Below, piece after piece: positions 32,686 to 40,893 of a stretch of DNA of 64,000 nt. The stretch is taken from contig JACKEI010000003.1 in assembly GCA_020633075.1 (NCBI GenBank), positions 186,001-250,000 on the forward strand. The letters run 5' to 3'. The notes beneath the pieces were generated by a model. That model searched no databases, was not told the origin of the DNA, and saw only the letters and a list, made by a program, of their open reading frames with translations. How positions within the stretch are numbered: position 1 is the first letter of the stretch; every line of letters begins with the position of its first letter. Source of the stretch: Sandaracinaceae bacterium (GTDB lineage Bacteria > Myxococcota_A > Polyangia > Polyangiales > Houyiibacteriaceae). Position numbers and translations under genes: made by a program.

Positions 32686-34031
32686 CTGTGCCTCGGACGA
32701 AAGAGGCGCTCGACCGCTTTGCGCGCGTGGCTCTTGGTCATGACGATGACCCGGTCGCCCGCTGCGAGCTTCGTGCTGCCTCGGGGGATCACGACCCGCT
32801 CGCCGTGGATGATGGCGCCCAGCAGCGCGCCGTGCGGCAAGAGGTCACGCATCTTGGTCAGCTCGCGACCGACCGCCGGGCTGTGCGAGCTCACCGTCAG
32901 CTCCACCACCTCGGCCTGGCCGTTCTCGAGCACCGTCAGGCTGTGCAGCACGCCGCCGCGCGAGAGGCGCAGGATGTGGTCGCTCGCGACGGTGCGCGGC
33001 GAGAGCACGATGTCGATACCCAGCTGCTTGTAGATGGGCACGTAGTCCGCGCGCTGCACGGTGACGGCCGTGCGGTGGCAGCCGATGCGCTTGGCCAGCA
33101 AGGACGCCATGAGGTTCACCTCGTCCATGGCCGTGACCGCGCAGAAGAGGTCGTAGGTGTCCACCTCTTCCTCTTCCAGCAGGCCCTGGTGCGTTCCGTC
33201 CCCGTGCACCACGTCGATACCCTCGAGCTCGATGCTGATGGACTCCGCCGTGTCACGGTCCTTCTCGATGAGCATCACCTTGGCGCCGGAGCGCTTGAGC
33301 TCGCGCGCCAGCGACTTGCCCACCACACCGCCGCCGACGATGCACACGCGCCGCGCCTCGCGGGTGCGGCTGAACAGGCGCTCGGCCGCGAGCACACCGT
33401 CGGGGGAGCCGATCAGGTAGACCCGGTCGCCCTTCTGGAACACGTCGTCGCCGCCCGGCACCTCCAGCACACCGTCACGCACGATGGCCGCTACCAGCGC
33501 GTTGGACGGCATGTCGATGCTCTTGAGCGCCTTGTTGAAGAGGCGTGACTCCCCGGCCAGCTCGATCTGCACGAGCTCCACGCGGTCTTGCGAGAGGTCG
33601 ATGACGTCACTGGCGCCGTGCGAGCGCGCCACGCGGGCCAGCTCTTGTGCGACGAGCACGCGTGGGTTGATGACCACGTCTACGCCCAGCAGCCCGTAGC
33701 GAATGCCTTCGGTCCAGTTGGCCCACTCGTCGCCCTGCGCCCGCGCGACGGCTTGCTTCGCGCCCAGCTGCTTCGCCGCCAGCGCCGCGATCAGGTTGAC
33801 CTCGTCGTGGTTGCTCACCGCGACGACGATGTCCGCGCGCGCCACACCGGCGCGGTCGAGCACGTCCTGGCTCGCGCCGTAGCCGAGGATGCTGGCCACG
33901 TCGTAGTGCTCCTCCGCGTAGGCCACGGCCTCCGGGGACGCGTCGACCGCGACCACGTCGTGTCCCTCGTGGTCCAACACGCTGAGGAGATGTCGACCGA
34001 CCTCACCGAGGCCAATTACGACGATGTACAT
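32682..34031 (-). CDS. trkA: Trk system regulatory protein TrkA (two RCK domains)
   Basis: A 449-residue cytoplasmic protein with two RCK_N Rossmann domains (VVIGLGEVGRHLL at 4-16 and VCIVGGGVVGKSLA near 229) and two RCK_C domains (about 135-215 and 365-449). Both Rossmann domains keep the GxGxxG pattern and the acidic residue after strand 2 (VDAS, IEKD), so NAD(H) or ATP/ADP binding in both halves is likely. TrkA forms the gating ring below TrkH and opens it according to nucleotide binding. The start ATG shares one base with the stop of the upstream antiporter gene (TGATG) and its end overlaps trkH. Confidence 0.96.
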   Translation of the reverse strand: MYIVVIGLGEVGRHLLSVLDHEGHDVVAVDASPEAVAYAEEHYDVASILGYGASQDVLDRAGVARADIVVAVSNHDEVNLIAALAAKQLGAKQAVARAQGDEWANWTEGIRYGLLGVDVVINPRVLVAQELARVARSHGASDVIDLSQDRVELVQIELAGESRLFNKALKSIDMPSNALVAAIVRDGVLEVPGGDDVFQKGDRVYLIGSPDGVLAAERLFSRTREARRVCIVGGGVVGKSLARELKRSGAKVMLIEKDRDTAESISIELEGIDVVHGDGTHQGLLEEEEVDTYDLFCAVTAMDEVNLMASLLAKRIGCHRTAVTVQRADYVPIYKQLGIDIVLSPRTVASDHILRLSRGGVLHSLTVLENGQAEVVELTVSSHSPAVGRELTKMRDLLPHGALLGAIIHGERVVIPRGSTKLAAGDRVIVMTKSHARKAVERLFRPRHS

Positions 34032-35668
34032 CAGTAGCCGTCCTTCGTGGGGTCGTCATCGTCGTCCCCGGTGATCTCGCGTGGCACCTTCGGCGGACGG
34101 GGCAGCGAGAGGGTGACGCCCACGGGCACGATGCCGTGCGGCATGCCCTCCTGCTCGCCATCGGGAATCCCGTCGCCGTCCTTGTCCGCGTCCGCCGTGT
34201 CGGCGAGCTCGCGGTCGAGGTCGCCGGCGTCGACCAGCAGCGCGCGCAGCACACGCGGTGCCACCAAGTCGTTCAGGATCACCGAGCCCAGGATCACGGA
34301 GTACGCGACGTCGATGGCCGGGCTGGCCGGGAAGACCCGCTCGTAGACCAGGCGGAACGACACCGCCATGGCCACCGTGACCGAGCCATGCGCCAACAGG
34401 CCGCGATACAGGTCGCGCCGTAGGTCGCTGCCGCGCGCCCCGATCCAGCTGCCCATCGACTTGCCCAGCAAGCGCAGGCCCACGAACGCCACGAGGCCGA
34501 CCAGCGTCGGGAGCCAAGGTGACGGCTTCCAGAGCGCGCCAGCGAGGATCATGAGCACCAGCGCCATGGGCTTCTCGGTGCTCTGCAGCGTGGCGCGAAT
34601 GCTGCGTCCGCTCTTGCTCAGGTTCACCAGGAAGACGCCCAGCACCACGTTCACCGCGAGTGGGCTCAAGCGCAGGAAGTACGCCGCGCCAGACGCGAAG
34701 GTGATGATGCCCACCAGCGCGAGGAAGCGGCCGTTCTCGGACTCGTCGGCGCCCATGAAGGGCGTGAACAGCGCACCCAGACCGGCGCCAAGTCCCAGCG
34801 TGATCAACCACCACTCGGCCGCGTCGCTCGTGCCCTCGGAGTTGCCGTGGAACACCGCGAACACGACGCTGAACGCGATGATGACGAGCACGTCGCCAAA
34901 GCGGGCGGCGCGACTCAGCAGCGGCGCCAGGTTGCCCTGGATCAAGTAGCGCCGGCCCAGCAGGTCGAAGGGGGCGGCGGAGTCGGCTGCCGCGCAGCAG
35001 CCGATGACCGACGCGCACACACCGGCGCTGCGCGGGTCCACGTCGCCTAGGAAGCCGTTCATGAAGAACCAGTAGGCCACGCCGCCCGTCAGCACTCCCG
35101 CCAGCACGTGGTGCAGCAGCAGGATCGACCAGGTCGCCCCGGTGGACGCCCGCAGCTCGTCCGCGTCGAACTGCGTCCCGCGCAGCAGGCCCACCCAGCC
35201 CGCCGCCAGCGCGATGACGGGGAAGATGGAGCTCAGGTCGTTGAGCGCCGGCACCCACGGGAACTCCGGCCCCAGCAGGTAGCCCAGCAGCAGGAACTGC
35301 ACGCCCGCCAGCACCAGGAAGCGGCGCTGGATGCGCTCCACGACCGTGTCCGCGAGCAGGTAGCAGACACCCACGGCCAGGATGCCCACCACCACAGTGA
35401 ACGTCCCACCGGGCCCAGCAGCCTCGGCCGCGGACGCGCCGTGTGATGCGGCCTCCGCGACGGCGTGGGCGGCCTGCGCCCCCGCGTCCAGCGCCACCCC
35501 CGCGTCCAGGTCACCGCCCGCCAGCGCGTGCGCCGCATCGCTCGGGTTGCCTGTGTCCACCCCGACGCCCGCGTCGAGGGCGGGGCGCACCTGGGCCACG
35601 GCTCGGATGGGGGCGAGCGCGACAGCCGCAAGCGCGGCGGCCCCGCGCGCGTTTGGATGGACTCTCAT
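34031..35668 (-). CDS. Cation/proton antiporter with C-terminal EF-hand-like loop
   Basis: A 545-residue membrane protein of the CPA (sodium/proton or potassium/proton exchanger) fold with about 12 helices. It begins with a signal-like segment (AALAAVALAPIRAVAQ) and a DAGV/DAGA-rich, probably periplasmic, extension (about 25-90) like that of MscS in the same operon. After the last helix, the tail holds DADKDGDGIPDGEQEG (about 493-508), a DxDxDGxxD-type loop as in EF-hands and thrombospondin type 3 repeats, and ends with a DDDDDPTKDGY acidic tip. There is no RCK domain. First gene of the five-gene operon; ATG at 35668 is chosen because it opens the signal-like segment, 71 bases after the TetR gene. 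Confidence 0.86.
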   Translation of the reverse strand: MRVHPNARGAAALAAVALAPIRAVAQVRPALDAGVGVDTGNPSDAAHALAGGDLDAGVALDAGAQAAHAVAEAASHGASAAEAAGPGGTFTVVVGILAVGVCYLLADTVVERIQRRFLVLAGVQFLLLGYLLGPEFPWVPALNDLSSIFPVIALAAGWVGLLRGTQFDADELRASTGATWSILLLHHVLAGVLTGGVAYWFFMNGFLGDVDPRSAGVCASVIGCCAAADSAAPFDLLGRRYLIQGNLAPLLSRAARFGDVLVIIAFSVVFAVFHGNSEGTSDAAEWWLITLGLGAGLGALFTPFMGADESENGRFLALVGIITFASGAAYFLRLSPLAVNVVLGVFLVNLSKSGRSIRATLQSTEKPMALVLMILAGALWKPSPWLPTLVGLVAFVGLRLLGKSMGSWIGARGSDLRRDLYRGLLAHGSVTVAMAVSFRLVYERVFPASPAIDVAYSVILGSVILNDLVAPRVLRALLVDAGDLDRELADTADADKDGDGIPDGEQEGMPHGIVPVGVTLSLPRPPKVPREITGDDDDDPTKDGY

Positions 35669-35739
35669 TCGCGGGGATAAGTGTGACCCGAAGGGCGCCG
35701 AAAGGGAAAGTTGCCGACCCGTAGGGAACCGGGGGGCCC

Positions 35740-36402
35740 TCACGTAGCGCGCTTACGGATACCGTCCAGCACGATCCGCACCAGCATCGCTCCCAGCTCG
35801 GCGGGGGACAGCTCGATGCGGCCGTCCAGGTACAGCAGGCCCAGCGCTTCGACGGCACCAACCACAGCGGTGGCGGACACGCGGGGATCCGGAACGTCGA
35901 TCAAGCCGTGCTCGACGGCCACGATCGAGAGCGAGATGGCCCCCTCGGAGAGCTCGCTCGACAGCTGCCCGATGCACGCGCGCGCGCCAACGGCAGGGGC
36001 TCGATGCTCCTGGAGGTACAAGCGCACCACGTCCTGCATGGTGCTGGCCGCTATCGCGATGTGAGCCCCGAGGGCGATGTAGGCCGCAGTGACATCCGCG
36101 TCCGTCTTGGCGATCTCGAGGGCGCCCCGGCACGCGCTCATCGCCTCGCGGATCTGCTGCGCCAGCGGCGCCATGATGGCGGCGACCAGGTTCTCCTTGT
36201 CGTCGAAGTAGCGGTAGAAGCTGCCCTTTGCGACCCCGGCCTCGCGCGTGATCTCGTCGATGGTGACGGTCTCGATGCCCCGCTCGAGGAATTGTCGCAG
36301 TCCGGCGTCGATCAGGCCGGCCGTGCGCTCGCGGCGATTTTGGTCGCGCTTGCCGCCGACGGGGCCTGGGCGTTCCTTCGGGATCTTGTGGGGGGCTGCC
36401 AT
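35740..36402 (-). CDS. TetR-family transcriptional regulator
   Basis: A 220-residue regulator. A basic N-terminus is followed by the TetR helix-turn-helix (IETVTIDEITREAGVAKGSF, then YRYFDDKENLVAAI), about residues 33-75. The C-terminal ligand domain is typical in size with a predicted dimer helix at the end. It is divergent from the fatty-acid-hydroxylase-family gene with about 130 bases between the starts and probably controls it and itself. ATG at 36402 (MAAPHKIPKERP) is preferred over 36420. The ion-transport operon lies 71 bases downstream on the same strand, so read-through is possible. Confidence 0.92.
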   Translation of the reverse strand: MAAPHKIPKERPGPVGGKRDQNRRERTAGLIDAGLRQFLERGIETVTIDEITREAGVAKGSFYRYFDDKENLVAAIMAPLAQQIREAMSACRGALEIAKTDADVTAAYIALGAHIAIAASTMQDVVRLYLQEHRAPAVGARACIGQLSSELSEGAISLSIVAVEHGLIDVPDPRVSATAVVGAVEALGLLYLDGRIELSPAELGAMLVRIVLDGIRKRAT

Positions 36403-36418
36403 GGGGCCGGAGCATACC

Positions 36419-36474
36419 AAACGATTTCGCTGCGGCCCCTATTGACAAACGATGACGAAACGTTCACTCTAAAT
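36419..36474 (+). promoter_or_regulatory. Promoter/operator region between tetR-type gene and hydroxylase gene
   Basis: A TTGACA -35 box is at 36442-36447; a weak -10 (CTAAAT) ends at 36474 with a long spacer. The motif AAACG(A/T) occurs three times (36419-36424, 36447-36452, 36458-36463), and this is the most AT-rich stretch nearby. TetR proteins usually bind inverted repeats; I see only these direct copies, so the operator is uncertain. Confidence 0.4.
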
Positions 36475-36534
36475 AAGTGACCGTGTGGTCGCGTTTTGTG
36501 CGCCCCGCTGAGGTCGCTCGAAAGGACATGGATC

Positions 36535-37071
36535 ATGCTCGGAATCCCCCTCGGACTGCTCGCCGCCAACGCCACGGAGTGGGCGGTGCACAAGTACCTG
36601 CTGCACGGCCAAGGGCGCCACAAGTCCTCCGTGTGGGCCTTCCATTGGCACGAGCACCATCGCAACGTGCGCAAGCACGGCCACTACGACGAGGACTACG
36701 CCACCCACCCCTTCCGTGCGAACGGTCAGGGGAAGGAAGTGGTCGCGCTCGCGCTTGGGGCCGCCGCCGTGGCGCCGCTCTTCCCCGTCGCGCCCTTCTT
36801 CGTGGGCACCGTGTGGTGGAGCGCCGCCAACTACTACGTGAAGCACCGCCGCTCGCACCTGGACATCGAGTGGGCCAAGGAGCACCTGCCCTGGCACTAC
36901 GACCACCACATGGGGCCCAACCAGAACGCGAACTGGTGCGTGACCCATCCCTTCTTCGATCACGTCATGGGCACCCGCGAGCCCTACCTGGGCACCGAGC
37001 GGGAGCAGCGCGACCGAGACCGTCGCGCCGCGCGTGATGGGGGCGCCGCGCTCTCGCCCGCGGCAGCCTGA
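36535..37071 (+). CDS. Fatty acid hydroxylase/carotene hydroxylase-superfamily protein
   Basis: A 178-residue membrane protein with the histidine clusters of di-iron hydroxylases: HKYLLHG (about 19-25), HWHEHHRNVRKHGH (about 37-50), HRRSHLD and WHYDHHMG (about 105-128), and a final NWCVTHPFFDHVMGTR. Two hydrophobic segments (about 3-15 and 70-95) anchor it. Such enzymes hydroxylate fatty acids, sterols or carotenoid rings. The start ATG at 36535 has an AAAGGA Shine-Dalgarno 10 bases upstream; an ATG at 36528 is in another frame. The size is at the short end of the family. Under likely control of the divergent TetR regulator. Confidence 0.85.
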   Translation: MLGIPLGLLAANATEWAVHKYLLHGQGRHKSSVWAFHWHEHHRNVRKHGHYDEDYATHPFRANGQGKEVVALALGAAAVAPLFPVAPFFVGTVWWSAANYYVKHRRSHLDIEWAKEHLPWHYDHHMGPNQNANWCVTHPFFDHVMGTREPYLGTEREQRDRDRRAARDGGAALSPAAA

Positions 37072-37109
37072 GACCCCGGCGGGCGCGCGCTCGGCTCGGG
37101 CGGCGCTCC

Positions 37110-37200
37110 CCGTAACTTCGCAGCGGACTTTACCTGGGGCCTCCAGTCAGTGATTCTGTGGCTGCGCTGATCCAACTTGGGGGCGGCGCCGTAGTTACGG
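37110..37200 (+). promoter_or_regulatory. Nested inverted repeats in leader of the TPR-membrane gene
   Basis: CCGTAACT (37110-37117) pairs with AGTTACGG (37193-37200), and inside it CGCAGC (37119-37124) pairs with GCTGCG (37161-37166). Between these, CTGG/CCAG around 37134-37147 may form a small hairpin. The outer arm ends 6 bases before the ATG at 37207. The segment could fold into a structured 5' leader; the function is unknown and no riboswitch family was recognised. Confidence 0.4.
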
Positions 37201-37206
37201 AGACCC

Positions 37207-38166
37207 ATGCTTGCTGAACGAGTGAACCCCAGATCCCCCTCGTGTCGTCCCTCCATGCCGCCTGTCGGCCCCGCACGAGCCTTGCTCCGATTGGTGTTCA
37301 CGAGCCTCCTGGCCGTCGGGGCAGGTGGCGCCCACCACGTCGCCGCTCAGCCCGCCGGAGGCGCGCCAGCTCCCGTCGAGGGCGAGGGCGAGGACAGCGC
37401 GCGCTCCCACTTCCGCGTCGGGCAGCTGATGTACGGGGAAGGGCGCTTCGACGAGGCCGCCGCCGAGTTCGACCGTGCGTACGAGCTCTCTGGGCGCCCG
37501 CAGCTGCTCTACAACGCCTTCCTCGCGCACCGCGACGCGGGGCACGTCGCCGAGGCCGTCGACCGCCTGCGCCAGTACCTCGAGCAGAGCCCCGAAGCGG
37601 GTGATCGGGCGACCCTCGAGCAGCGGCTCGCCGCCATGGAAGAGACCCTCGAGCAGCAGCGGCGCGAGGCATCCATGAGCGCCGAAGAGCGCGCCGCGCT
37701 GGAAGCCGAGCGCGCCCGCATCGCCCGCGAGGCCGAGCAACACCGGCGGGACGCGGAGCGGCTCCGCGAGGACCGGGAACGCGAATCGCAGCGTCGTAAC
37801 CCCACGCCAGTCATCATCCTGGGGACCGGCGCCGGCATCCTGGTGGGCGGCGTGATCATGGGGGTCGTGGCCCAGACCACGAGCCTCTCCGAGCTCGACG
37901 ACAACTGCACAAACGGTGTGTGCGTGAGCGGCTTTCCCCTCGACCGGGTGCGTGACGAGGCGCGCCGGCGCACGCTCACGACGGACGTGCTGCTCGGCGT
38001 GGGCGGGGCCACGGCCGTGACCGGACTGGTGCTGCTCTTGGTTCAGCGCCGTCGCTACGCCGCAGATGACGACGCCGACGGCGCGTCCGCCAGCGCCCGC
38101 CGGACGGACGTCGCAGGTGGCTGCGGACCCATGGGATGCAACATGAACGTGCAGGTGACCTTTTGA
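37207..38166 (+). CDS. TPR-containing membrane protein
   Basis: A 319-residue protein of a type common in myxobacteria. Signal peptide or anchor (about 25-47), a TPR-like block (ARSHFRVGQLMYGEGRFDEA and YNAFLAHRDAGHVAEAVDRL, about 65-130), a charged coiled coil (LEQQRREASMSAEERAALEA onwards, about 147-200), two membrane helices (about 202-224 and 263-283) and a short tail with Cys pairs (GGCGPMGCNMN). An alternative ATG at 37255 gives a more standard signal peptide. Function unknown; proteins like this are thought to help assemble envelope complexes. Its stop overlaps the next start (TGATG). Confidence 0.75.
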   Translation: MLAERVNPRSPSCRPSMPPVGPARALLRLVFTSLLAVGAGGAHHVAAQPAGGAPAPVEGEGEDSARSHFRVGQLMYGEGRFDEAAAEFDRAYELSGRPQLLYNAFLAHRDAGHVAEAVDRLRQYLEQSPEAGDRATLEQRLAAMEETLEQQRREASMSAEERAALEAERARIAREAEQHRRDAERLREDRERESQRRNPTPVIILGTGAGILVGGVIMGVVAQTTSLSELDDNCTNGVCVSGFPLDRVRDEARRRTLTTDVLLGVGGATAVTGLVLLLVQRRRYAADDDADGASASARRTDVAGGCGPMGCNMNVQVTF

Positions 38167-39026
38167 TGAAGCCATGGAATGCCCTCTTGGCCGCCGCAGT
38201 GCTCGCGCCCCTCGTGTCGAGCTGCACCATCGTCGCTGACCTCGACAGCTACGTCAGCGCGGACGACCTCGGCTGCGACATGCGGCTGCACCTGATCGAG
38301 TTCTCGCCGCATCTCACCGACGCGGTGTACTTCCAGGCCGTCACGCGACAGACCAACGAGCTGCGCGCGCTGGCCATCATCGACCACATGGTCGTGGCCG
38401 ATCGCAGCTTCGTCATGCCCAACGCGATCGGACCAGATCCGCAGGCGCTCAACTTCTGGGCCGACGTGAGCGGTGACGGCTTCGTGCAGACCAGCCCCTT
38501 CGCGGGCAGCGACCACTCGTGGCGCTTCGAGGACGTCTGCGTGCCGGAGCCGAACTGCGACAACGGAGAGGACGACTGCTTCTCGCACGTCGCGCCCTTC
38601 GTGAACATCACCGACCCCACCGAGCTCGGGAACACCCTGCAGCTCGAGCTCGCTGGGCTCACGTCCGACGTGGGCTTCGTGGAGGTGCACCTGATCGAGC
38701 ACGACCTCGACCTGGGGCTGCGGCGCGTGGTCGGTCTCTACCGCAAGGACGACGTGGGCGACGGCCCGACCTTTGGCCTGGAGCTGCGTGGCTTGGCGCT
38801 CCCCGGGCGCCGCTACAGCGTCGACGTGCTGGTGGATCGCGACGGGGACGGCGTCATCGACCCCCTCAGCGAGGTATTCACCGTCACGGAGTCGGACGGC
38901 AGCGCGTACGCCAGCGCCGTCACGCTGGACGTGACGACCAGCGATCCTGCGGGGGCGCTGCCCGTCGAGGTGGGTCCCAGCTCGGAACACCCCGAGCAGC
39001 TGGTCTCTCCCCTCCCGGCTCCCTGA
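38166..39026 (+). CDS. Lipoprotein of unknown function
   Basis: A 286-residue lipoprotein with lipobox Cys20 (PLVSSC). The mature part has two Cys (CVPEPNCDNGEDDC) and an Asp-rich block (VDVLVDRDGDGVIDPLS, about 222-238), an EF-hand-like DxDxDG sequence suggesting Ca2+ binding outside the cytoplasm. No family recognised. The ATG shares a base with the stop of the TPR-membrane gene, so the two are translationally coupled and probably act together in the envelope. Confidence 0.75.
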   Translation: MKPWNALLAAAVLAPLVSSCTIVADLDSYVSADDLGCDMRLHLIEFSPHLTDAVYFQAVTRQTNELRALAIIDHMVVADRSFVMPNAIGPDPQALNFWADVSGDGFVQTSPFAGSDHSWRFEDVCVPEPNCDNGEDDCFSHVAPFVNITDPTELGNTLQLELAGLTSDVGFVEVHLIEHDLDLGLRRVVGLYRKDDVGDGPTFGLELRGLALPGRRYSVDVLVDRDGDGVIDPLSEVFTVTESDGSAYASAVTLDVTTSDPAGALPVEVGPSSEHPEQLVSPLPAP

Positions 39027-39059
39027 GTCGCAAGGCACGGTTTCGCGGAGCGCAGCGCG

Positions 39060-39545
39060 ATGGCCACAGACAAGCACCCGGTCACCCAGGCGGTGCGCGC
39101 CCTGCGCGCCGCCAAGGTCCGCTACGAAGGTCACCTCTACGACTACGTCGAGAAGGGCGGCACGCAGGCCAGCGCGGCCGCGTTCGGGGTGAGCGAGCAC
39201 ATCGTGATCAAGACCATCGTGCTCGAAGACGAGCGAGCGCGAGCGCTGGTCGCGCTGATGCACGGGGACAAGAGCGTCTCCACCAAGGCCCTGGCCCGCC
39301 ACATGGGCGTGAAGCTGGTGCGCCCCTGTGACCCCGTCGTCGCCGAGCGACACACCGGCTACCGCGTGGGCGGCACGTCCCCCTTCGGGCTCAAGCGACC
39401 GCTGCCGATCTTCGCGCCCGAGACCGTGCTCGCCCTGCCGCAGCTGTACATCAACGGTGGCGCGCGCGGCTTCCTGGTCACGCTCAGCGGCGCGGAGCTC
39501 GCGCGCGTGCTCTCTCCCACCGTGGTCGACTGCGCGACCGCCTGA
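39060..39545 (+). CDS. ybaK: YbaK-type Cys-tRNA(Pro)/aminoacyl-tRNA deacylase
   Basis: A 161-residue protein of normal YbaK length. It shows the family pattern THxx-like N-terminus (YDYVEKGGTQASAAAFGVSE), the catalytic-type Lys in IVIKTIV and the conserved GYRVGGTSPFGLK loop, plus FLVTLSGAELARVL near the end. YbaK removes cysteine wrongly loaded on tRNA-Pro by prolyl-tRNA synthetase. It follows the lipoprotein gene by 33 bases on the same strand and is convergent with the M16 protease operon. Confidence 0.88.
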   Translation: MATDKHPVTQAVRALRAAKVRYEGHLYDYVEKGGTQASAAAFGVSEHIVIKTIVLEDERARALVALMHGDKSVSTKALARHMGVKLVRPCDPVVAERHTGYRVGGTSPFGLKRPLPIFAPETVLALPQLYINGGARGFLVTLSGAELARVLSPTVVDCATA

Positions 39546-39567
39546 GCAGCCGGAGGACTCGTGTGCG

Positions 39568-40893
39568 TCAGTCCACCGGACGCGTGTACGGCCACACCTC
39601 GACGCTGCGCACCCCTCTCAGCTTGGCCAGCTCGTCCCGCACGCGCGGGGCGCCGGCGACGACCACGATGGACAGGTCTTCGGGGGAGAGGCGCGCGCGC
39701 AGGGCGTCGTTGGCCCCCTTCAGCGTCACGGCTCGCATGCGCTCCGGGTAGTGCACGAAGGCGTCGGGGTCGAGCCCCGCGCCGTGCCGGTCCAGCCGGA
39801 TCTCGAGCCGCTTGCTCGGCGTCTCGACGTCGAAGGCGTAGCTGCCGGCCAGGAAGCGCTTGGCCGCGCCGAGCTCGTGCTGACGGACCCCGCGCTCCAC
39901 CCAGCGCTCCATCAGCTCTAGGTGCAGCTGCGCGCAGGCGAGCGTGTGTTCGGCCTCGGGGGCGCTCTGCATGGACCAGAGCTCACGCTTCTCGGCCCGG
40001 CCCAGCTGGCTGCTGGCCCCGTAGGTGAAGCCCCGCTTGGTGCGCAGCTCACCGTTCAGCCGGCTGGCGAAGGTGCCTCCGAAGACGGTGTTGGCGACGA
40101 TCAGCGAGTCCAGGCAGGGGTCCGTGAGGTGTGTCCCGAGCGTGCTGAACACCATGGGCGTCTGCGTCCGCTCGGGCTTGTCCACGATACGGATGTGCCG
40201 GCCGCGTGCCTGCTTCGGCGTGGCCATGGACGGCCGCTTGCTCCGCCCCGCCGGGAGGTCGCCGAAGTGGCGCGCCACCAGGTCTTCCGCCTGCGCGCGC
40301 GTGACGTCGCCGGCGAACCCGAAGGTGAGGTTGCCCCGGCGCAGGTGCTGGTCGAGGAACGCCCGTCCCTGCGCCACGTCCACCTTGGCGAGGGACGCGC
40401 GGTTGCCGATCAGCGAGCGTGCGAAGGGGTGGGCACCCAAAGCGAGCTTGCGTGCGTGCCGCGCAGCCAGGGAGTCGTCGTCGTCCAGCTGCGCGATCAG
40501 GATGGCGTGCGCTTCGCGCCGCTGGCGCGCGAGGTCGGAGGGCCGCAAGGCCGGCGCGCGCACGAGGCGCGTGAGCAGCTCGAAGAAGGGCTCCAGGTGC
40601 CGCGCCAGCACGGAGCCCGAGATGCGCAGCGAGCGCCGTGAGGTGGACACGTGCAGCCGCGCACCGAGCCCGGCGAGGCGCTCTTCGGTGCGCTGCTCGG
40701 ACATGCCGCGCGGGCCTGCGCGCAGCGTCTTGAGCGTCAGGCGTGCCAGACCCTCCACGCCAGCAGGGTCGAACTCCGCGCCGGTGGTGAGGCGGAGCGC
40801 CACGTCCACCACGGGCAGCGCGTGGCTGGACTCGAGGAAGATGGGCATGCCGCGCACCTCGGCGCGCTCGCAAGCGAAGTGAAAGCCGCTCAC
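39568..40893 (-). CDS. Inactive-type M16 peptidase subunit
   Basis: A 441-residue protein with two M16 halves. The inverted zinc motif HxxEH is absent: the matching place reads GVEGLARLTLKTL. The C-terminal half keeps the Arg/Tyr motif (TKRGFTYGASS, about 290-300) that completes the active site of the partner in two-subunit M16B proteases. It therefore most likely pairs with the upstream gene product, whose HxxEH is intact, as in known bacterial heterodimeric M16B enzymes. ATGA overlap with the upstream gene (40890-40893) supports a fixed ratio. Lacks a clear signal peptide. Confidence 0.88.
   Translation of the reverse strand: MSGFHFACERAEVRGMPIFLESSHALPVVDVALRLTTGAEFDPAGVEGLARLTLKTLRAGPRGMSEQRTEERLAGLGARLHVSTSRRSLRISGSVLARHLEPFFELLTRLVRAPALRPSDLARQRREAHAILIAQLDDDDSLAARHARKLALGAHPFARSLIGNRASLAKVDVAQGRAFLDQHLRRGNLTFGFAGDVTRAQAEDLVARHFGDLPAGRSKRPSMATPKQARGRHIRIVDKPERTQTPMVFSTLGTHLTDPCLDSLIVANTVFGGTFASRLNGELRTKRGFTYGASSQLGRAEKRELWSMQSAPEAEHTLACAQLHLELMERWVERGVRQHELGAAKRFLAGSYAFDVETPSKRLEIRLDRHGAGLDPDAFVHYPERMRAVTLKGANDALRARLSPEDLSIVVVAGAPRVRDELAKLRGVRSVEVWPYTRPVD

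Noticed and set aside
30958..33033. 691-residue plus-strand frame antisense to trkH and trkA
   Set aside because: Composition of a shadow frame; the minus-strand genes have full family motifs.
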